From CAYRVX01 sp964642165 (GTDB lineage Bacteria; Planctomycetota; Phycisphaerae; SM23-33): a DNA stretch of 8,700 bases. The translations under genes and the position numbers were made by a program. Shown in pieces: positions 4,142 through 8,700 of this stretch. The stretch spans positions 1-8,700 of the forward strand of contig CAZXOC010000299.1 of NCBI GenBank assembly GCA_964642165.1, written 5' to 3'. The notes below the pieces were generated by a model. It was not told the DNA's origin. It was given only the letters and a program-made list of their open reading frames with translations, and made no database searches. Every line of letters begins with the position of its first letter. Position 1 is the stretch's first letter.

Positions 4142-7102
4142 ATGAGGATCGAATCGCACCGTCTCCGGCGATGTCGGCCGACGCCGGCCATGGCGTTTGC
4201 GTCGGCGTGTCTTGCGGCCTTGAGCATGGCGTCGCCGGCGGTCGGGGCCAAGAAGCCGAAGCCGGCCGGGGCGTTCGAGGTCCCCGCCTGGGCCTTCGAT
4301 CGCGGGAACGCCGAGGTCTTCGCGAACCCCCACCTGTATGCCGACTACCGGGACACCTATCCCGAGCTCGCGGCGGGCGACGGGGGCCGGGCGCCCTGGG
4401 TGGTCGAGTACGACGTCGACTTCCCGATCGACGCAACCTACACGCTTCACATCCGCTACGTGGCCACCGAGCCGCGGCCGCTGGAGCTTTGGCTCGACGG
4501 GCGGAAGGTGGGCACGTGCTGCGCGGGCGTGACCCGCGCGGCGCGGCCGCATCCGTACTGCACGACCACGCGCAATCCGCACCACGTTCCCCGCGAGAGC
4601 ACGTGGGGCCGCTACGGCGCCCACTGGGAAGAGGTCGCCACGCTTCCGATCACCAAGGGCGCCCACACGCTGAAGCTCACGCGGAACGGACCGGGCCCCA
4701 ACGTGATCTCGCTGCGGCTGGAGTCGCCCGTCGCCTTCCCCAAGGGCTGGCAGGCGACCGATCCGGCGGTGAGGCTGGCGCGGGGCAGAGGGGTCAAGCG
4801 GGCGGACTACGAGTCGGCGTGGGAGTCGGCTGCGCTGCGGGCGAAGGTCGCCCGCCTCCCGGCCGCGTACCGCACGGCCTTCATGCCTCCGGGCAGCGTG
4901 AACGTCGCGACGCTGCGGCTGGCCATCGAGGACACGATCGCGAACTTCGGCCCGCGATACCCCGGCGGCCCGCGCTACCTCAAGGAACTGGACTCGCTGG
5001 AGAAGAGACAGACAGCCGCGCACGGCGGCACGCGGGAGCAGAGGAAGGCAGTCGCCGACGCGTTGGTGTCGCTTCGGCGCCGGGCCATGCTGTCCCATCC
5101 GCTGCTGGACTTCGACAGCCTGCTGTTCGTCAAGCGGCTGACCTACACGTCCAGCCACATCTACAGCGACCATTGGGACGGCAGCAGGAAGATGGGGGGC
5201 AATCTCTGCATCCTCTCCCCGGTCGCCCCGGACGGCCGGGTCAGGGAGCTTGTGCCGCAGCTCGCCGGCGGGTTGTTCGGCCACTTCGACCTGTCCTTCG
5301 ACGCCAAGAAGGTGGTCTTCGCCTACAAGAAGTCGAAGGACGAGGGCTACCGCATCCACGAGATCGGCGTCGACCCCGAGGCGGAGCTCGCAACAGGCGG
5401 GACGGGCCTGCGGCAACTGACCTTCGACGATCCGGCCGAGTCGCGGCTCAAGGAGCAGTACGGGGGCAAGTACCGCTTCGAGGACTGCGATCCGGTCTAC
5501 CTGCCCAACGGCCAGGTCATGTTCACGTCCACGCGGTCGCAGCGGAGGGTGTTCTGCTTTCCCTCCACGGTTACGTCCCTGTACGTGATGGGCGCCGACG
5601 GGGGGAAGCTTCGCTGTCTCTCGGAAGGGCCGGTCAACGAGATCGCGCCCAGCGTGATGGACGACGGCCAGGTGATCTACACGCGCTGGGAGTACGTCGA
5701 CAAGGGTTTCGGCAACGTGCAGAGCCTGTGGTCGATGTACCCCGACGGCAGCCATTCGGCCCAGGTGTACAAGAACGACCTCATCCTGCCTGCCGGGCTG
5801 ATCGACGGACGCAGCATCCCCGGGAGCCGTCGGATCGTGTCGGTCGGCGCGCCGCACTGCGGGCTGTCGGTCGGCCCCGTGGTGCTGGTGGACAACGCCA
5901 TCCGCCGACGCACCGCCGCCGGGATGACCAACATCACGCCGGAACTCGGCTATCCGGGCATGAGCCCACACCCAAGCGGAAGGACGTTCGGCTACTTCAA
6001 GGAGCCCTACCCGCTGTCGGAGAAGCTCTTCCTCGTCGCCTACAATCCCTTCCCCAAGGACCACGAGCCGACGGGCTACGGCATCTACGTTCTGGACGCG
6101 TGGGGCAACCGGGCCGAGCTCTACCGGGACCCGGAGATCTCGTGCTTCCAGCCCATCCCGCTCAGGCCGCGCCGCAGGCCGCCGGTGATTCCCTCGTTCG
6201 CCGAGCAGGGCAAGGCGCAGGATAAGGCACCGGGGACCGTGTTCATGCAGGACGTGTACGAGGGGATGACGGGGATCCGGCGTGGCAGGGCCAAGTACCT
6301 GCGGGTGATGGAAGCGATTGGCGTGTCCTGGGACGACGGGTGGCGGTCGGATAAGCAGAGGGACGGCGCGGGCCTGCAGGCATCGGCCGTCAGCCTCAAG
6401 TGCGACGTCAACATCAAGAAGATCCATGGGATCGCGACGATCCACGGAGACGGGTCGGCCTGCTTCGCCGTGCCGGCCGAGAAGAACCTCTTCTTCCAGG
6501 CGCTGGACGAGAACTACATGGAGCTCCAGCGCATGCGGACGTTCGTGAACCTGATGCCGGGCGAGGGGCGGTCCTGCATCGGGTGCCACGAACACCGCAC
6601 GTCGGCGCCGCCGCTGAAGGGCACCCAACCGATGGCCTTGCGCCGCCCCGCCGAGACCCTCCGCCCCCAGCCCGGCGAGGCCGGCCCCTACACGATGCAC
6701 TACGCCAGGGACATTCGCCCGATCCTCGACAAGCACTGCATCGGCTGCCACGGCGGCGAAGAGCCCCGGGGCGGACTGGACCTCAGCGGGGAGCTGACCA
6801 AGCTCTACGACCGCTCCTACGAGAGCTTCATCGACAAGGGGCTGGTCAGCCACCTCAACGACGGGTACGGCGCCGCCAACGTCGCGCCCGAGAAGCCGCT
6901 GACGTTTGGCTCACACCGGAGCCGGCTGGTCGAGCGAATCCGCAAGCCGCCCTGCAAAGCGAACCTCACGCGCGAGGAGTTCATCCGGATCGTGACCTGG
7001 ATCGACTCCAATGCCCCGTACTACGGCACGCACCGGGGCAAGAAGAACATCAAGTGGAAAGACGACCCGGAGTTCCGGCCCATGCCCGCGGCCGGGGAGT
7101 AG
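4142..7102 (+). CDS. HzsA-related secreted di-heme c-type cytochrome with propeller domain
   Basis: The protein has 986 residues from the ATG at 4142. The N-terminus is a Sec-type signal (basic RLRRCR, hydrophobic AMAFASACLAALSM, likely cleavage after AVGA at about residue 36), so it should act outside the cytoplasm. Residues about 85-195 look like a beta-sandwich binding module (VEYDVDF, YTLHIRYV, LELWLDGRKVG, HTLKLTRNG). Residues about 325-660 look like a TolB/WD40-type propeller with repeated strands and DG turns (FDLSFDAKKVVFAY, DPVYLPNGQVMFTS, APSVMDDGQVIYTRWEY, SLWSMYPDGS, YGIYVLDAWGN). The C-terminal part holds two c-type heme sites: CIGCH at 812-816 and CIGCH at 866-870, the second in a DIRPILDKHCIGCH context typical of planctomycete cytochrome domains. 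This order matches proteins annotated as HzsA-related, after the alpha subunit of anammox hydrazine synthase, which is shorter (about 800 residues, from memory). No HzsB/HzsC partner is visible, so a hydrazine-forming role is not supported; redox chemistry on an unknown substrate is likelier. A minus-strand frame covers most of the gene but is a codon-phase shadow. Confidence 0.88.
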   Translation: MRIESHRLRRCRPTPAMAFASACLAALSMASPAVGAKKPKPAGAFEVPAWAFDRGNAEVFANPHLYADYRDTYPELAAGDGGRAPWVVEYDVDFPIDATYTLHIRYVATEPRPLELWLDGRKVGTCCAGVTRAARPHPYCTTTRNPHHVPRESTWGRYGAHWEEVATLPITKGAHTLKLTRNGPGPNVISLRLESPVAFPKGWQATDPAVRLARGRGVKRADYESAWESAALRAKVARLPAAYRTAFMPPGSVNVATLRLAIEDTIANFGPRYPGGPRYLKELDSLEKRQTAAHGGTREQRKAVADALVSLRRRAMLSHPLLDFDSLLFVKRLTYTSSHIYSDHWDGSRKMGGNLCILSPVAPDGRVRELVPQLAGGLFGHFDLSFDAKKVVFAYKKSKDEGYRIHEIGVDPEAELATGGTGLRQLTFDDPAESRLKEQYGGKYRFEDCDPVYLPNGQVMFTSTRSQRRVFCFPSTVTSLYVMGADGGKLRCLSEGPVNEIAPSVMDDGQVIYTRWEYVDKGFGNVQSLWSMYPDGSHSAQVYKNDLILPAGLIDGRSIPGSRRIVSVGAPHCGLSVGPVVLVDNAIRRRTAAGMTNITPELGYPGMSPHPSGRTFGYFKEPYPLSEKLFLVAYNPFPKDHEPTGYGIYVLDAWGNRAELYRDPEISCFQPIPLRPRRRPPVIPSFAEQGKAQDKAPGTVFMQDVYEGMTGIRRGRAKYLRVMEAIGVSWDDGWRSDKQRDGAGLQASAVSLKCDVNIKKIHGIATIHGDGSACFAVPAEKNLFFQALDENYMELQRMRTFVNLMPGEGRSCIGCHEHRTSAPPLKGTQPMALRRPAETLRPQPGEAGPYTMHYARDIRPILDKHCIGCHGGEEPRGGLDLSGELTKLYDRSYESFIDKGLVSHLNDGYGAANVAPEKPLTFGSHRSRLVERIRKPPCKANLTREEFIRIVTWIDSNAPYYGTHRGKKNIKWKDDPEFRPMPAAGE

Positions 7103-7143
7103 ACCACGTGCCGCTGGCCGCGCTGCTGCCGGCCGTTGGATCT

Positions 7144-7147
7144 GGAG
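7144..7147 (+). promoter_or_regulatory. Ribosome binding site of the metallopeptidase-like gene
   Basis: GGAG lies 4 bases before the ATG at 7152 and 10 bases before the in-frame ATG at 7158. Neither spacing is ideal, so either codon may be the start; the proteins would differ by two residues. Confidence 0.4.
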
Positions 7148-7151
7148 TACC

Positions 7152-8066
7152 ATGAGCATGAGGACCGGACGACGGGTCAAGGGGATCGCCGCGGCGATGG
7201 CGGGCGTGCTCGCCCTTCCGGTGCTTGCCGGCGATGTCGGGGGCAAGCCGCAACACGAGCTGATCGCGACGCTCGACCCCTTCTACACGAAGCACGTGAC
7301 GGCCGGCGGGCTGCTGATCTCCAGTTCCGAGAAGGTCTCCACGCTCGCCCTGGAGGAGGCGGCCCACCTCGTTCGCAAACTGCTGGCCAAGCGACCCGAC
7401 GTCCTCGATGCGCTGGTTCGCGGCAAGGTCCGCGTGGGGGTCATGGCGTACAACGAGATGACGACCGACATCCCCGAGTGCCGGCGGATGAGCCCGTGGT
7501 GGGACAAGCGCGCCCGGGGGCTGGGGGGCAATCCCGTCACGTGCGGCGAGGAGAACCTGCTCGCCTTCCGGGGCGACCCCTACCAGGGCGAGAATATCTT
7601 CATCCACGAGTTCGCGCACATCATCCACGGCCGCGGGCTGCGTGCGATCGACAAGACGTTCGAGCCGCGCCTCCGGGCGCTCTACGAGAAGGCAAAGAAG
7701 GCGGGGCACTTCCGCGGGTACGGCATGGTCAGCATGGGGGAGTTCTGGGCCGAAGGCGTGCAGTCGTGGTTCAACTGCAACCGCGCCGGCGGCCTGGAGG
7801 TCGTCAAGCCCGACGGCAAGCGCCGCCGCCTCATCAACACGCGGGAGGAGATGACGAAGCACCTCCCCGAGTACGCGAAGTTCCTGGATGCGTCCTTCGG
7901 GCACAGCACCTGGTCGTACGTGCCCGTGCTGAAGAGGCTCCATCAGCCGCACCTGAAGGGCTACGACCCAGCCCAAGCACCGGTCTTCAAGTGGCCCAAG
8001 AAGGTGATCGAGGCCTTCAACAGGATCGAGGCCGAGAAGGCCAGGAAGCGCAAGCGCGGGAAGTAG
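7152..8066 (+). CDS. Secreted zinc-metallopeptidase-like protein (HEFAH motif)
   Basis: The protein has 304 residues. The N-terminus is a signal peptide (MRTGRRVKG, then IAAAMAGVLALPVLA, likely cleavage before GDVGG), so the product is exported. The centre holds IFIHEFAHIIHGRG with H152, E153 and H156, the HExxH zinc site. About 45 residues further, GEFWAEGVQSWF offers a third zinc ligand, most likely E201; this is a gluzincin-like arrangement resembling the lethal-factor-like group of peptidases, a resemblance judged by eye. Upstream, VRVGVMAYNEMTTDIPE and a conserved-looking CGEENLLAFRGDPY precede the site. The C-terminus is highly basic (KARKRKRGK). The ATG at 7011 in the same frame lies inside the cytochrome gene and gives a non-signal N-terminus, so it is rejected. 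The gene follows the HzsA-related gene by 49 bases on the same strand, which suggests cotranscription and a joint periplasmic or surface role. Substrate and peptidase activity are unknown. Confidence 0.82.
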   Translation: MSMRTGRRVKGIAAAMAGVLALPVLAGDVGGKPQHELIATLDPFYTKHVTAGGLLISSSEKVSTLALEEAAHLVRKLLAKRPDVLDALVRGKVRVGVMAYNEMTTDIPECRRMSPWWDKRARGLGGNPVTCGEENLLAFRGDPYQGENIFIHEFAHIIHGRGLRAIDKTFEPRLRALYEKAKKAGHFRGYGMVSMGEFWAEGVQSWFNCNRAGGLEVVKPDGKRRRLINTREEMTKHLPEYAKFLDASFGHSTWSYVPVLKRLHQPHLKGYDPAQAPVFKWPKKVIEAFNRIEAEKARKRKRGK

Positions 8067-8344
8067 GACGGCGAGAAGGGCGGAGAGAACGCGCTGGCAA
8101 TCCGCCGCAGCCCGCCCGAACCGAAGCCCCCCAAGCGCCCCACGCCGTGTCCGAATCCGCAAGGAGTCCCGCACCGCGCCCCTCATCGCCAGGCAGCCCC
8201 GCCCCGGCCCGCCGCCTGCGCCTCGGAGCATTGCAGCCCGTGCGGCGCGAAGCCCGAGAACCGACCCAGTCCCCGATGCGGCTTCGACAACCTCAGGCCC
8301 TGAGCTCGCCGATGGGAGCCTACGGCCGCGCCCCGCCGGGTGAC
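8067..8344. other. Non-coding spacer after the metallopeptidase-like gene
   Basis: No gene, RNA or clear intrinsic terminator is visible. The sequence is C-rich, with Pro- and Arg-biased open frames on both strands that show no domain. Confidence 0.4.
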
Positions 8345-8392
8345 GCCTGCCCGCCGGCCTGTCCGGCGGCCTGTCCGGCGGCCTGTCCGGCG
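8345..8392 (+). repeat. 12-base tandem array (4 units)
   Basis: One diverged unit, GCCTGCCCGCCG (8345-8356), is followed by three identical units GCCTGTCCGGCG (8357-8368, 8369-8380, 8381-8392). The array is separated by two bases from a different, 18-base array. Frames through it translate to short Pro/Ala/Cys or Arg/Thr/Gly repeats and give no sign of a protein. Confidence 0.9.
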
Positions 8393-8394
8393 TA

Positions 8395-8466
8395 GCCTTG
8401 GCGAAGCCGGAAGCCTTGGCGAAGCCGGAAGCCTTGGCGAAGCCGGAAGCCTTGAGGCGAAGGCGG
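8395..8466 (+). repeat. 18-base tandem array (3 perfect units and 1 diverged)
   Basis: GCCTTGGCGAAGCCGGAA is repeated exactly at 8395-8412, 8413-8430 and 8431-8448, then a diverged unit GCCTTGAGGCGAAGGCGG closes the array. Each unit contains the mini-hairpin GGC-GAA-GCC. The perfect identity of three units points to recent slippage or amplification. Confidence 0.9.
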
Positions 8467-8592
8467 GTGGTGCGGCAGGCCAGAACAGTCCCCGCGCGCT
8501 ATTCGTCCCATGCCCCCATCGCATCCCCCGGCGGCAGCATGTCACGGGTCTTGCATGACGTGCCCGCAAGTCGTCTGGCAATCCGTCTGTTC
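8467..8592. other. Non-coding spacer at the right side
   Basis: I see no gene or clear signal between the 18-base array and the stop codon of the possible right-edge gene. Confidence 0.35.
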
Positions 8593-8700
8593 TCAGTCCT
8601 GGATCGGCCCTTGCCCGCGGCCGTGCCGTGAACCGGGGCGCTTCGCCGCCCGCTTCCGCCTCCGCAGCAGGGCGGGGCAGGCGCCCAGCGCCAGCAGGGC
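8593..8700 (-). CDS. Possible C-terminal end of a PEP-CTERM-like or membrane protein (partial)
   Basis: Reading the minus strand from the right edge gives 35 residues to a TGA at 8593-8595. They begin ALLALGACPALLRRRKRAAK, a hydrophobic stretch followed by an arginine cluster, as at the end of PEP-CTERM surface proteins. The Pro-Glu-Pro motif, if present, would lie beyond the edge. The basic tail after the arginine cluster is longer than usual, so an ordinary membrane protein or a chance frame remains possible. Confidence 0.35.
   Translation of the reverse strand, partial: ALLALGACPALLRRRKRAAKRPGSRHGRGQGPIQD

Noticed and set aside
3587..6853. Very long minus-strand open frame (1088 codons) opposite the cytochrome gene
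   Set aside because: It is a codon-phase shadow of the high-G+C plus-strand gene. The translation is rich in Arg, Pro, Val, Ala and Gly and has no motif, whereas the plus frame has a signal peptide and two CIGCH sites.
8345..8466. CRISPR-like array
   Set aside because: The units are directly adjacent with no unique spacers between them, so these are simple tandem repeats.
8183..8581. Minus-strand 132-codon frame with SPRLPA and TGRR repeats
   Set aside because: The amino-acid repeats are only the translation of the two tandem DNA arrays. No ribosome site or domain is visible.

Overview
The window looks like chromosomal DNA of a non-anammox member of the Planctomycetota or a close PVC-group relative. 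The evidence is a high G+C content, a SUMF1-like protein with a PEP-CTERM tail, a large HzsA-related (hydrazine synthase alpha-like) secreted c-type cytochrome, long non-coding stretches, and dispersed repeats. This taxonomic call is an inference from gene content; there is no rRNA or other marker gene here.

Layout. (1) Bases 1-353 hold the C-terminal end of a SUMF1/FGE-fold surface protein with a PEP-CTERM anchor. (2) Bases 354-1572 contain no convincing intact gene. They hold a C-terminal remnant of a restriction-type DNA methyltransferase (about 657-959) and remains of a dispersed repeat, copy A at 1271-1484 with short flanking motifs. (3) On the minus strand, 1573-2772 encodes a multi-pass membrane protein of unknown function. 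It is visibly less G+C-rich than its neighbours and is followed on its other side by an inverted copy of the same repeat (copy B, 3090-3300). (4) Bases 3301-4141 are non-coding, with an AT-rich patch around 3590-3770 that carries repeated TTGTCC boxes. (5) On the plus strand, 4142-7102 encodes a secreted HzsA-related cytochrome with two CIGCH heme sites, and 7152-8066 encodes a secreted zinc-metallopeptidase-like protein with HEFAH. The two genes are 49 bases apart and probably cotranscribed. (6) Bases 8067-8592 are non-coding with adjoining 12-base and 18-base tandem arrays. (7) The right edge may hold the tail of a minus-strand membrane or PEP-CTERM protein.

How the parts may work together. 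The cytochrome and the metallopeptidase both carry export signals and probably act outside the cytoplasm. The first combines a beta-sandwich-like N-terminal module, a TolB/WD40-like propeller and a heme-bearing C-terminal half, the architecture known from hydrazine synthase alpha. No HzsB/HzsC-like partner is visible, so hydrazine synthesis should not be assumed. The most notable structural feature is the lower-G+C membrane gene lying between inverted repeat copies. This could be an acquired cassette, but the repeats are diverged and no transposase is visible.
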